Shown: piece after piece, positions 1 to 8,042 of the stretch | Numbering within the stretch: the stretch's first letter is position 1 | Layout of the letters: each line of letters opens with the position of its first letter | Assembly: GCA_002707785.1 (NCBI GenBank) | Contig: PANW01000029.1 | Location: 53,222-89,103 of the forward strand | Source: Cellvibrionaceae bacterium | GTDB taxonomy: Bacteria; Pseudomonadota; Gammaproteobacteria; Pseudomonadales; Cellvibrionaceae | DNA length: 35,882 bases | Direction: 5' to 3' | The notes under the pieces: generated by a model | What the model was told of the DNA's origin: nothing | Seen by the model: the letters and a program-made list of their open reading frames with translations, nothing else | Databases searched by the model: none | Program-made: the position numbers and the translations under genes

Positions 1-26
1 AAAGTGGCTGTTAATTGAGTTTTCAT
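1..26 (-). CDS. Start of an unidentified leftward gene (partial)
   Basis: Only nine codons lie in the window; they read MKTQLTATF from an ATG at 24-26 on the minus strand. The call rests on a good ribosome binding site (AGAGGGTG, about four bases before the ATG) and on an upstream region with a palindrome, which looks like a real promoter. The product cannot be named. It points away from the secreted-protein gene at 145-813, whose terminator lies between them. Confidence 0.5.
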
Positions 27-40
27 GATCACCCTCTTAT

Positions 41-54
41 CGAATAATTATTCG
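41..54. promoter_or_regulatory. Perfect 14-bp palindrome, probable operator
   Basis: CGAATAATTATTCG is identical to its own reverse complement and lies 15 bases upstream of the ATG of the partial leftward gene. It contains AATAAT, a possible -10 element in the leftward direction, so a dimeric repressor bound here would cover the promoter. The regulator is not identifiable from this window. Confidence 0.4.
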
Positions 55-85
55 GTTTATTATCTGAGGGCAAATTACAGAAGTC

Positions 86-121
86 AAAAAAAAGCGCTAT
101 CAATATATTTGATAGCGCTTT
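86..121 (-). terminator. Rho-independent terminator of the secreted-protein gene
   Basis: A 13-bp perfect inverted repeat (AAAGCGCTATCAA at 91-103, its complement at 109-121) encloses a 5-base loop. Read leftward, the stem is followed by a run of eight T at 86-93, partly within the stem. It sits 24 bases past the stop codon of the gene at 145-813. Confidence 0.9.
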
Positions 122-144
122 CTCGGCAATGAATAGACCTGACG

Positions 145-813
145 TTAAAACATGGTTTTTCGACGCAGTCGTTTTATTTCATCCGCGCGACGACTGAAGC
201 TAAGATCTTGATGGGTGCCAAACACGCTCTTATCGATGTTGACGCTCAAGTGTTTGATGCCTACCGCAAACTGACCTGAGGGGGAGCCGTCCACACGAAT
301 GGCGATGGTATATTCTTTGCCGGCTTGTAGGCGTTTATGCTGGGGCGTAACACTCAATATGGGGTATTGATTACCGCGGCTATCGGTAATTTCGAATAGG
401 TTAAAATGTGAGAGTTTAGCATCGACACCATCGCTGTAGCTCGATACATCGACCTTAAGGTTAAAAACGGTTTGCGATGTGTGGCGAGTGTTTTTCCCGA
501 CTTTTTCTTTGTAAAACTCAGTGACGATATCGCCCAGCTGCACGTCTAGGGCTTCGGTACGGACTTGTTCTTTGTTAACGACTGGAGCATTACCGATAAA
601 CTCCCAGCTGCCATTTTCTTTTAAGCGCACGCGGGTGCCATCTTCACTGGTGGCAAAGCGATCGGTTGATTTGTATTCCCATGAACCATTGTCTTTCAGG
701 ATGATCTCACGACCGTCATCGCCAGTGGCGTCACGCTCTGCGTAAGCGAGCGTTGATAACAAACTTAATAGGAGGGTGGCAATGGGGCGAGTAGAGATTA
801 AAGGTTTTGGCAC
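145..813 (-). CDS. Secreted protein with tandem DG..NGSW repeats (DUF3157-like)
   Basis: This is a 222-residue protein starting at GTG, preceded by AAGGA at a seven-base distance. The N terminus is a classic Sec signal peptide: a basic start, a hydrophobic run at about residues 11-22 and a likely cut after AYA (residue 25), so the mature protein should be periplasmic or released. Residues 33-49 and 58-74 are two copies of one motif (DGREIILKDNGSWEYKS and DGTRVRLKENGSWEFIG). The rest is a beta-rich domain with a basic C-terminal tail. It resembles the DUF3157 type of small secreted proteins from memory, without proof. No catalytic motif is seen and the function is unknown. It lies downstream of rep on the same strand after a 120-base gap and ends in a strong terminator. 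Confidence 0.8.
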   Translation of the reverse strand: MPKPLISTRPIATLLLSLLSTLAYAERDATGDDGREIILKDNGSWEYKSTDRFATSEDGTRVRLKENGSWEFIGNAPVVNKEQVRTEALDVQLGDIVTEFYKEKVGKNTRHTSQTVFNLKVDVSSYSDGVDAKLSHFNLFEITDSRGNQYPILSVTPQHKRLQAGKEYTIAIRVDGSPSGQFAVGIKHLSVNIDKSVFGTHQDLSFSRRADEIKRLRRKTMF

Positions 814-933
814 GGTGTCGTCCTTACTGGTTTTCGTGAGTGTCGCGATTGTATAGCAAAATTCAAACCAAGTACTATTGGTTCGGCCGTTGATCCGTGC
901 CTTTAGGTTTATAGAACCCTATTTTGAGGAAGC

Positions 934-2952
934 TTACAGATCGAGGCTGTCCAGCAAGCTGTCGAGGGTCTCGCGGCCTCTGGCGAAGTTCTTTTCGGGG
1001 CAGTGCTCGCCAAAGCCTTCTCGTTCGATGTCGTCTACAGGCAGCTCCTCCAGAAAGCGACTGGGGGTTGTTTCCCAGACTTCACCAAATTGTTTGCGCT
1101 TACCGGCTAGTGTCATGTGCAGAACTTTCTTGGCACGGGTAATCCCCACGTAGGCCAAACGTCGCTCTTCTTCGACATTGTCTTCTTCGATACTGGAGCG
1201 ATGGGGTAGCAGGTCTTCTTCCATGCCGACTAAAAAGACGTAGGGAAATTCGAGTCCCTTGGAGGCGTGTAGAGTCATTAATTGTACTTGATCGAGATCT
1301 TCTTCCTCTTCTGATTGGCGTTCGAGCATATCGCGCAAGAGGAGCTTATTGATGGCATTTTCAAGGCTGCCGCTACCGTCTTCGGCATCATCGCGTTCGA
1401 TGATCGTGCGAATGGAGTCCACTAGGTACCAGACATTCTCCAAACGTTTTTCCGCAACTTTGGGGCTTGAGGCATTCTGGTGTAACCAAGATTCGTAGTC
1501 GATGTCTTCAACCATTTCTCTTACCGCACCGACCGGGTCTGAGCCGCGGGAGTTTTCTCCCACCAGCAGCAACCAGTGACTGAAGCGCTGGATTCTCTCT
1601 AAGCTCTTTTTGGGAATATGGCTTTGCACCCCGAGCTCTTGGCAGGCGGCGAATAGACTGATTTCTCGCTCGGTGGCATAACGCCCCAAGGCTTCCAATG
1701 TGCCGGTGCCGATTTGTCGACGCGGCGTATTAATGATGCGCAAAAAGGCATTGTCATCATCGGGGTTAATTACCAATCTGAGATAGGCCAGTATGTCTTT
1801 GATTTCGGTTTTGGAAAAAAACGAGGTGCCGCCACTGATGGTGTAGGGAATTTGGTGCTGCTGAAGTTTAAGTTCCAGAAGGCGCGCTTGGTGATTGCCG
1901 CGATACAGAATGGCGAAGTCGCCAAAATGTGCGTTGCGATTGTGTCTTTGAGTAAAGATCTCTGTGGCCACTCGCTCCGCTTCCGCGTCTTCGTTAGCGC
2001 AGCGAATCACGCGCAAGGACTCTCCCATGCCCATCTCACTCCACAGCGCTTTATCAAAATCGTGAGGGTTGTGGGCAATGAGGTGGTTGGCGCATTTCAG
2101 GATACGACTGGTGGAGCGATAGTTTTGTTCCAGCTTAATGAGTTTCAGCGTGGGGAAGTCTTGGCGCAGCAGCGACAGGTTTTCAGGTCGTGCACCGCGC
2201 CAGGCGTAGATGGATTGGTCATCGTCACCAACAACGGTTAACGCGCCGCGATCGCCTATCAACAATTTAACCAATAGATACTGACTGGAGTTCGTGTCTT
2301 GGTACTCGTCCACCAGTAGATAGCGAATTTTGCGCTGCCAACGTGCCAGAACGTCTGCGTTGTCCATAAACAACTGCGCGGGGATTAAGATTAAATCGTC
2401 GAAATCCACGGCATTGTAGGCCAACAGTGCTGAATTGTAGCGCTTGTAGATGTGGGCGATTTTTTCTTCGCCCTCATTCTGAGCCTTGCTGATGGCCTCT
2501 GCGGGTGACAGCAGGTCGTTCTTCCAATTGGAAATCTGATGCTGAACCAAATCTAGGTGATCACTGTCGAGATCACCTTCTTTGAGCATCAGCTCCTTGA
2601 GTAGGGATTTGGCGTCTTCCGCATCAAAGATTGAAAACCCAGGCTTGAAACCCAGTGTTTTATGCTCTTTGCGGATGATATTGAGTCCTAGATTGTGAAA
2701 GGTGGAGACGGTCAGCCCTTTGCTGGCGGTCCCTTTTACCAACCCCGAGACTCGCTCCTTCATTTCTCGAGCGGCCTTGTTGGTAAAGGTCAAGGCCGCA
2801 ATATGGCGAGCTTGCATACCACACTCTTCAATCAGATAGGCAATTTTACGGGTAATCACACTGGTCTTACCACTGCCCGCTCCTGCCAGCACCAGACTGG
2901 GCCCGTCAATGTAGTGTACGGCTTCGCTTTGACGGGGGTTGAGTTTGGACAT
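934..2952 (-). CDS. rep: ATP-dependent DNA helicase Rep
   Basis: The 672-residue protein is a superfamily 1A 3'-5' DNA helicase that helps replication forks pass bound proteins. All helicase motifs are visible: Walker A GAGSGKT at residues 24-30, the LTFTNKAA motif, the Walker B line LVDEYQDTN, GDDDQSIYAWRGA (motif III), the LEQNYRST motif, LMTLHASKGLEF (motif V) and LAYVGITRAKK (motif VI). The length and N-terminal sequence (LNPRQSEAV, ARHIAALTFTNKAAREMKERV) match Rep better than UvrD or PcrA. The ATG at 2952 gives the family-standard N terminus, though no strong ribosome binding site precedes it. It is divergent from the c-di-GMP gene that follows. Confidence 0.96.
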   Translation of the reverse strand: MSKLNPRQSEAVHYIDGPSLVLAGAGSGKTSVITRKIAYLIEECGMQARHIAALTFTNKAAREMKERVSGLVKGTASKGLTVSTFHNLGLNIIRKEHKTLGFKPGFSIFDAEDAKSLLKELMLKEGDLDSDHLDLVQHQISNWKNDLLSPAEAISKAQNEGEEKIAHIYKRYNSALLAYNAVDFDDLILIPAQLFMDNADVLARWQRKIRYLLVDEYQDTNSSQYLLVKLLIGDRGALTVVGDDDQSIYAWRGARPENLSLLRQDFPTLKLIKLEQNYRSTSRILKCANHLIAHNPHDFDKALWSEMGMGESLRVIRCANEDAEAERVATEIFTQRHNRNAHFGDFAILYRGNHQARLLELKLQQHQIPYTISGGTSFFSKTEIKDILAYLRLVINPDDDNAFLRIINTPRRQIGTGTLEALGRYATEREISLFAACQELGVQSHIPKKSLERIQRFSHWLLLVGENSRGSDPVGAVREMVEDIDYESWLHQNASSPKVAEKRLENVWYLVDSIRTIIERDDAEDGSGSLENAINKLLLRDMLERQSEEEEDLDQVQLMTLHASKGLEFPYVFLVGMEEDLLPHRSSIEEDNVEEERRLAYVGITRAKKVLHMTLAGKRKQFGEVWETTPSRFLEELPVDDIEREGFGEHCPEKNFARGRETLDSLLDSLDL

Positions 2953-3087
2953 GGTACTGAGGTGCTCAAAAAAGGGTGATGACAGAGGAGCGGCATTGTA
3001 GCAAGCTATGGGCGCCTCACAAACCGATTAAGTGGAGCGATTGCACAAAAAATCAACATTGGATATAGCGAAAACAAGACAAATATT

Positions 3088-3166
3088 TATAGCGAAGGAA
3101 CATGTAGTCATATGAAGCCATTGACGGTTTATTCTGCTTTTGCGCTGGTGTAGAGTGATTCTCATT
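3088..3166. promoter_or_regulatory. Promoter region with a weak Fur-like half-site
   Basis: The 264-base gap between rep and the c-di-GMP gene must hold two divergent promoters. I could not pick convincing -35/-10 pairs. The stretch 3156-3166, read leftward, is AATGAGAATCA, which matches the left half of a Fur box; the right half is poor. TATAGCGAA occurs twice as a direct repeat (3064-3072 and 3088-3096). Confidence 0.2.
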
Positions 3167-3216
3167 ACAACAATAGACAATCAAACTTGGCATACGGAAT
3201 CGCCAACGAGAGTGAC

Positions 3217-4947
3217 ATGGAACCGATGATAAAGATTTTACTGATCGATAAGTCTCAGTCCGAATTCAGACTGATTGGTCAGCTTTTGTCGAAGATTCAC
3301 CATACCGACTATCAACTCACGTGGGTGGATCGCCTTGACCGCGCGTTAGAAGAAGCCTTGTCTGATGATTTTGATGTCATACTGCTGGACTATCTCTGGG
3401 AGAATGGCAACGGCAGCGACATTTTAAATGGAGCGCGCGCGCAAGGCTGCAAAGTTCCGATCATTGTCATGACCGACGAAATGGAATTCGATGTCGATCA
3501 CTCGGCCATTCGCTATGGTGCCTCCGACTACCTGATCAAAGGACGTATCGACAGTCAATTGCTCGAGCGTACCTTGCGCTACGCGATGGAACGTAAAGCG
3601 GTCGAACTCAAGCTCGCAAAGCTCGCTCACTACGACCCGCTCACTGGTATTCCCAACCGTATTTTGTTTCGCGACCGTTTAGAGCACGCGGTGGAGCTGT
3701 CAGAGCGCGATGGTGTCGGTTTTACCCTCATGTATTTGGATCTGGATGGATTCAAAAAAATTAACGATACCTTTGGTCATGATGCCGGTGATGAATTGAT
3801 TCGTACCTGCGCGACGCGGTTGTGTGAATGTATGCGCAAAAGTGATTCGGTGGCGCGGATCGGCGGCGATGAGTTCACGCTGTTGTTGGAAAACTTAGAC
3901 TCCCCTACCGACATTGCCCACATCGCTCAGAAGGTCATTGAAGTGATTTCCAAACCTATGCAAGTCGGTAGTCATCAGGTGATGGTGGGCTGCAGTGTCG
4001 GTATAGCGATTTATCCCGAAGCCGGAACTGATATCAATACCTTGCAGAAAAACGCCGATATGGCCATGTATCAAGCCAAGCAACAAAAAGGCAGTCGCTA
4101 CCACTTTTTCACGGAAGCTCTCAATCATGAGGCGCACCGTCAGCTGCTATTGGAAACTGAATTGCGTGCGGCTCTGCGGCGTGAGGAGTTCACTGTGTTC
4201 TATCAGCCGCGGGTGGATATTCAATCGGGAGAAGTCCGAGGTTTTGAAGCGCTGCTGCGCTGGAACCATCCACAGCGGGGCGTTTTGTATCCGCCAGATT
4301 TTATGGATGTTGCCGAAGATACCGGTTTGATTATTCCGATTGGCTATTGGGTTTTTCATCGCGCCTGTCAGGATTTGAAAGTTCTTAAAGAACAGCGGCA
4401 AATGGATTTGTCTATGGCCGTCAACTTGTCGATTCGCCAATTCAATGATGATAAGTTGGTGGAACGCATTGCTTCGATTATCAAAGACGTGGGCGTAGAT
4501 GGCCGAGACATAGAGTTTGAATTGACCGAAACCGCGATCATGGAGAATATTGAAAAGGTGGCTCTCTGCATGCGCGCCCTCTCTCACCTAGGTTGTGAAT
4601 TTTCCTTAGATGATTTCGGTAGTGGTTATTCTTCCTTCATGCATCTGCAGCGGCTGCCGATTTCGGCGCTGAAGATTGATCGTTCATTTGTTGCCGATAT
4701 TCTCAATCGACAAGAGGATGCCGATTTGGTGGCGGCGATGATTACATTGGCGAACAGCCTCAATAAAACCATCATTGCCGAAGGTGTTGAAGACTTGGAT
4801 CAAGTTGATTTGTTGAAAAAATTTGGCTGCGACCAAGTGCAGGGGTTCTATTTTGGTCGACCCAGTGAGCGCGAAAGCCTGTGGCATAATTCTGAGGTTC
4901 CAGTCAGTTCACATTCTTCCTATGGCGAAGTCAGAGTGTCACAGTAA
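3217..4947 (+). CDS. Response regulator with GGDEF and EAL domains (c-di-GMP turnover)
   Basis: I place the start at ATG 3217, which has GAGAG four bases upstream; the reading frame stays open to a TTG at 3187. The 576-residue protein has a receiver domain (residues 6-125; phospho-acceptor D58, T86, K108), a GGDEF domain (about 134-300) and an EAL domain (about 310-555). The cyclase signature GGDEF is intact at 216-220, and the inhibitory I-site RKSD sits at 207-210. The phosphodiesterase residues are also intact: EAL at 344-346, N in NLSIRQF, E in ELTET, DDFGSG at 465-470, K in LKIDRS and E in AEGVED. Both activities are therefore possible. In the receiver the usual acidic pair is Asp-Lys (11-12), which is odd. 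It has no transmembrane segment. No kinase gene is adjacent. Confidence 0.92.
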   Translation: MEPMIKILLIDKSQSEFRLIGQLLSKIHHTDYQLTWVDRLDRALEEALSDDFDVILLDYLWENGNGSDILNGARAQGCKVPIIVMTDEMEFDVDHSAIRYGASDYLIKGRIDSQLLERTLRYAMERKAVELKLAKLAHYDPLTGIPNRILFRDRLEHAVELSERDGVGFTLMYLDLDGFKKINDTFGHDAGDELIRTCATRLCECMRKSDSVARIGGDEFTLLLENLDSPTDIAHIAQKVIEVISKPMQVGSHQVMVGCSVGIAIYPEAGTDINTLQKNADMAMYQAKQQKGSRYHFFTEALNHEAHRQLLLETELRAALRREEFTVFYQPRVDIQSGEVRGFEALLRWNHPQRGVLYPPDFMDVAEDTGLIIPIGYWVFHRACQDLKVLKEQRQMDLSMAVNLSIRQFNDDKLVERIASIIKDVGVDGRDIEFELTETAIMENIEKVALCMRALSHLGCEFSLDDFGSGYSSFMHLQRLPISALKIDRSFVADILNRQEDADLVAAMITLANSLNKTIIAEGVEDLDQVDLLKKFGCDQVQGFYFGRPSERESLWHNSEVPVSSHSSYGEVRVSQ

Positions 4948-4969
4948 CCCTCCTATTCCCTAAGTCATA

Positions 4970-6493
4970 TTAGCTGGAGCGATCCAAACCGCGATAGCTG
5001 AAGGCCTCCATAATATGTTCATTGCAAAGTTCATCACTGTTGGCGAGATCGGCAATGGTGCGAGCCACTTTCACAATTCTATGCAGCACCCGGGTGGAAA
5101 ACCCCATACGTAACATGGCGTTTTCCAACAGTTGTTGTTGGGTTTTGGTCAGCGGACAGATACGGTCGAGATCGGCACTACTCAAGCCGCTGTTGGCGCA
5201 GCCCTGACGATTGTGTTGGCGCTGATGAGCGAGTTCCACTCGAGTCCGAACGGTGTTGGAGTTCTCTCCGCTGCGCGGGCTATAGAGCTCTCCCTGTTTC
5301 AATGCGAGTACCGGTACGTGCAAGTCAATGCGATCTAACAGTGGGCCGGAAATACGATGACGGTAGCGCTGAACCTGATCGGCACTGCAGCGACAGCGTT
5401 GGCGCTGGTTGTTGTCGGGATTGTGTTCTCCGTGAAAACCGCAGGGACAAGGATTCATCGCTGCGACCAGCTGAAATTGCGCGGGAAATTCAACCTGCGC
5501 CGTAGCTCGTGAAATTCGAATAGAGCCACACTCCATGGGTTCACGCAGTACTTCCAGAACGCGTCGCTGAAATTCGGGCAATTCATCGAGAAACAGCACA
5601 CCTCGGTGAGCCAGTGAAATCTCTCCAGGTTTTGGGCTGGAACCGCCACCGACTAACGCCGCGGCTGAGGCCGTGTGGTGTGGCGCTGCGAAAGGGCGAA
5701 TTGGATAGCCGTTAGTTTGTGGATGCTGTGATAGAGATTGTACGCAGGCCACTTCTATGGCATTGGATTTGGTCAGTGCCGGCATTAACCCAGGCAGTCT
5801 AGAGGCGAGCATGGACTTGCCCGTCCCCGGTGGCCCGAAGAGCAGTAGGTGGTGTTGTCCTGCGGCGGCGATTTCCAAGGCGCGTTTGGCTTGAGTCTGT
5901 CCGCGCACATCACTCAAATCTAGATGATCATTGGCGCTGGGCTGCTCGTCGAAGTGAGTGGGTTGGAGTGGTTGTAGCACAGAGTGTCCATTGAGATGCG
6001 CGCAAACCTCTAGCAGCGTGTTGGCACAGAACACTTCTACGGTGTCGGCCAATGCGGCCTGTGGGGCATTGTGCGAGGGGCAGAAAAAATGCCTTTGGCT
6101 GTGCCCACAGGCGAGAGCGGCGGGTAGGCATCCGGCAACGGCTCGAATTTCTCCGTTGAGTCCAAGTTCCCCCATGAATTCATAGGTGTTGAGTGTCTCT
6201 GCCGAAAGCTGTTGTGACGCGGCTAGAATGCCCAAGGCAATAGGGAGATCGAATTGGCCGCCGCTTTTGGGCAAATCCGCTGGCGCTAAATTGACTGTGA
6301 TGCGACGGGCGGGAAACTCAAAGCGGCTGTTGATAATGGCGCTGCGGACTCGGTCTCGGGATTCTTTGACTGCGGTTTCTGCCATACCGACAATGGACAG
6401 TGATGGCAATCCGTTGGAGAGATGAACTTCTACGGCAACGCTGGGCGCTTCCAGCCCCAGTCGCGCACGAGAGAAAACTGTAGCCAGTGACAT
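4970..6493 (-). CDS. comM: ComM/YifB family Mg-chelatase-like AAA+ ATPase
   Basis: The protein has 507 residues. ComM is a hexameric DNA helicase that promotes branch migration during natural transformation. It has an N-terminal ChlI-like domain (residues 1-165, including SIVGMAETAVKESRDR and NLAPADLPKSGG), an AAA+ core with Walker A GPPGTGKS near 220-227 and Walker B VLFLDE near 299-304, and a Cys-rich insert starting CPCGFHGEHNPD at about 349 with further CRC cysteines. The C-terminal Mg_chelatase_C part has RVLHRIVKVARTIADL. AGGA lies eight bases before the ATG. It follows ubiK on the same strand after 181 bases and converges on the c-di-GMP gene with only 22 bases between. Confidence 0.95.
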   Translation of the reverse strand: MSLATVFSRARLGLEAPSVAVEVHLSNGLPSLSIVGMAETAVKESRDRVRSAIINSRFEFPARRITVNLAPADLPKSGGQFDLPIALGILAASQQLSAETLNTYEFMGELGLNGEIRAVAGCLPAALACGHSQRHFFCPSHNAPQAALADTVEVFCANTLLEVCAHLNGHSVLQPLQPTHFDEQPSANDHLDLSDVRGQTQAKRALEIAAAGQHHLLLFGPPGTGKSMLASRLPGLMPALTKSNAIEVACVQSLSQHPQTNGYPIRPFAAPHHTASAAALVGGGSSPKPGEISLAHRGVLFLDELPEFQRRVLEVLREPMECGSIRISRATAQVEFPAQFQLVAAMNPCPCGFHGEHNPDNNQRQRCRCSADQVQRYRHRISGPLLDRIDLHVPVLALKQGELYSPRSGENSNTVRTRVELAHQRQHNRQGCANSGLSSADLDRICPLTKTQQQLLENAMLRMGFSTRVLHRIVKVARTIADLANSDELCNEHIMEAFSYRGLDRSS

Positions 6494-6674
6494 GGGCGGT
6501 TCCTATCCGCGAAATGTGGTCATTTAGGCTAATCAGAATTGGGAGGGGCGACCAGTGGGCATGACGCTCGATCAAAGCCCACATAGCGAAACACTGGGGT
6601 AATCTCATGCCTAAGTATGTGAGCTTTTGTCAGACCATACGCTAGGTTTACGCAATCCGGTCGGCGGTCGGGTG

Positions 6675-6929
6675 TTACTTTTCTTGGTTCGATGCCGCAG
6701 TGGATTGCTGTTCCAGCTCTGTGAGCTGCGCCTGCAAACTTTCTAGCTTTTCTCGCGTTCGCAGCAACACCGCTTGCTGTGCGTCGAATTCCTCACGCGA
6801 GACTAAATTCATTTTTCGCACAGCACTCTCTAACAGTGATCTGAGCTCTTTTTCTGGAAGATCTGCAGTGCTAGTGGGAATGGCAGTTTTCAAATCATGG
6901 AGAAGACTGTGAGTGAGCTGTTCAAACAT
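6675..6929 (-). CDS. ubiK: UbiK family ubiquinone biosynthesis accessory factor
   Basis: This small 84-residue protein belongs to the YqiC/BMFP family. The family signature KMNLVSREEFDAQQAVLLR lies in the middle, followed by a coiled coil (EKLESLQAQLTELEQQ) that drives trimer formation in known members. UbiK supports aerobic ubiquinone synthesis together with UbiJ; this role comes from the Enterobacteria literature, not this sequence. The ATG has AGAGGG five bases upstream. In many gammaproteobacteria the gene lies between comM and glnK, as here. Confidence 0.9.
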   Translation of the reverse strand: MFEQLTHSLLHDLKTAIPTSTADLPEKELRSLLESAVRKMNLVSREEFDAQQAVLLRTREKLESLQAQLTELEQQSTAASNQEK

Positions 6930-7097
6930 GGTAACCCTCTGATGTGAGTCGGTGAAGATGTGAGGCTATGTCTCGACTGGGTGGTCGCAGACTGGCTTTG
7001 ATCGGTCTCTAACTAGGCCTTCTCAAACGCACGGCACACCGAAAATCTGTGATGACAGAGTTTACCCCAGTTGCTTCAAAAGTGGTTGCCCCTATTT

Positions 7098-7114
7098 TGC
7101 ACCAACTTGGTGCT
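7098..7114. promoter_or_regulatory. NtrC-binding enhancer site
   Basis: TGCACCAACTTGGTGCT fits the NtrC consensus TGCACCA-N3-TGGTGCA with a single mismatch, at the last base. It is centred about 160 bases upstream of the inferred sigma-54 start point, a normal enhancer distance. A weaker candidate (7140-7156, TGCACTGAGACTGGGCT; the left TGCAC is intact) is centred 42 bases closer, four helical turns away. Confidence 0.8.
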
Positions 7115-7208
7115 GTAGTTGGTGCGCCGCTCAAAATCATGCACTGAGACTGGGCTTTGGCGCGTGGTCATACATAGGTGGTTGATCTGTTTTAGTGCGG
7201 GCGTGTCG

Positions 7209-7221
7209 TATCTTATTGATT
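7209..7221. promoter_or_regulatory. IHF-like site between enhancer and sigma-54 promoter
   Basis: TATCTTATTGATT matches the inverted IHF consensus (YAA-N4-TTGATW) with one mismatch. It lies in A/T-rich DNA 20 bases upstream of the -24 element, where IHF usually bends DNA in sigma-54 promoters. This is a short degenerate motif, so chance is possible. Confidence 0.45.
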
Positions 7222-7239
7222 TATAAGTGATTTTAAAAG

Positions 7240-7256
7240 TTGGCAAGCAATGTGCA
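7240..7256 (+). promoter_or_regulatory. Sigma-54 promoter of the porin-glnK-amtB unit
   Basis: TGGCAAGCAATGTGC at 7241-7255 fits TGGCAC-N5-TTGC with the invariant GG and GC exactly ten bases apart and two mismatches elsewhere. The start of transcription would be near 7267, about 90 bases ahead of the porin ATG. An NtrC site and an IHF-like site upstream complete the classic arrangement. Confidence 0.8.
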
Positions 7257-7274
7257 GTTACAGGGCAAGTCGAT

Positions 7275-7310
7275 GGGCGAATAGAAAATTGTTTCAAACA
7301 ATCATCGCCT
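7275..7310 (+). promoter_or_regulatory. Stem-loop in the porin mRNA leader
   Basis: The core ATTGTTT-C-AAACAAT (7288-7302) is a perfect inverted repeat around one base. GGCGA (7276-7280) can pair with TCGCC (7305-7309) to extend it with an internal bulge. It begins about eight bases after the inferred start point and is upstream of the ribosome binding site, so it could stabilise the mRNA or bind a regulator. As DNA it could also be an operator. Confidence 0.4.
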
Positions 7311-7356
7311 GTCTTGATAGAACAACTTAATCAAAACGAAAACGAGAGGAAAGAAC

Positions 7357-8025
7357 ATGAAAAAGTTAACTCAATTGGCTGCTGCCATTGCCATGACCGC
7401 TGGTGCTATGAGCGCCGCTCCTGTAATGGCTGAAGGCAGCTGGTCTGCCAACATTGGCTTTGCCTCTGAGTACTACTACCGCGGCATTAAGCAAGACGAA
7501 AGTGCTGCATCTGGCGGAATTGACTACGAAAATGGCGGTTTCTACGCTGGTGTTTGGACCTCTTCTGTAGATGATGGTGATGAAGACTCCGGTTTGGAAG
7601 TCGACGGCTACTTCGGTTATGGCATTGAAACTGAGTCTGGTTTTGGCGCTAGCTTAGGTTTCACTACCTACCAATACACCGAGAACGAATTCGATACTGA
7701 ATACAACGAAGTTAACCTGAACTTGAGCTACGGCATTGCTAGCTTGGAGTACTCCGTTGGTGAGCACGATGTTGAAGCTGGTGATGATGAAGATTACACC
7801 TTCGTAGCGCTGACTCTTGAGCATAATGGCTTCTACGGTACTTACGGCTCATTCAGCAATGACTGGGAAGGCGATTACGTTGAACTGGGTTATGGTACTG
7901 AAGTTGCTGGTTTCGACGCTGGTGTTGCTTTGATTTTCGGCAGTGATGATCTAGGCGTTGAAGGTACTGAGGGTGATAACGACGAAGCAATCGTATTCAC
8001 CATTGGCAAGTCTTTCGATCTGTAA
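7357..8025 (+). CDS. TorF family putative porin (TIGR02001 type), very acidic
   Basis: The 222-residue protein starts after GAGG at a seven-base distance. A Sec signal peptide ends at VMA (residue 25). The mature part opens with SWSANIGFASEYYYRGIKQ, the N-terminal signature I associate with the TIGR02001/TorF porin-like family, and continues with alternating aromatic and glycine-rich strands typical of a small outer-membrane barrel. The mature chain has about 43 Asp/Glu but only three Lys/Arg, so the channel should favour cations. A sigma-54 promoter with an NtrC site lies upstream, and glnK-amtB follow on the same strand, with a hairpin terminator in the gap before glnK. A role in outer-membrane passage of ammonium or another cationic nitrogen compound is inference. 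Confidence 0.85.
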   Translation: MKKLTQLAAAIAMTAGAMSAAPVMAEGSWSANIGFASEYYYRGIKQDESAASGGIDYENGGFYAGVWTSSVDDGDEDSGLEVDGYFGYGIETESGFGASLGFTTYQYTENEFDTEYNEVNLNLSYGIASLEYSVGEHDVEAGDDEDYTFVALTLEHNGFYGTYGSFSNDWEGDYVELGYGTEVAGFDAGVALIFGSDDLGVEGTEGDNDEAIVFTIGKSFDL

Positions 8026-8042
8026 GACTCGCACAAATAATT

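Larger units (their letters stand above)
6930..7356. other. 427-base control region upstream of the nitrogen module
   Basis: This region contains no gene. The left part (6930-7090) should carry the ubiK promoter, which I could not define. The right part contains, in order toward the porin gene, an NtrC-type palindrome, a weaker second copy, an IHF-like site, a sigma-54 -24/-12 promoter and a leader hairpin. Each is listed separately. Confidence 0.7.

Noticed and set aside
1714..2241. 175-codon open frame opposite rep
   Set aside because: It lies wholly antisense to helicase motifs of rep, has no ribosome binding site and no family resemblance; it is a shadow frame.
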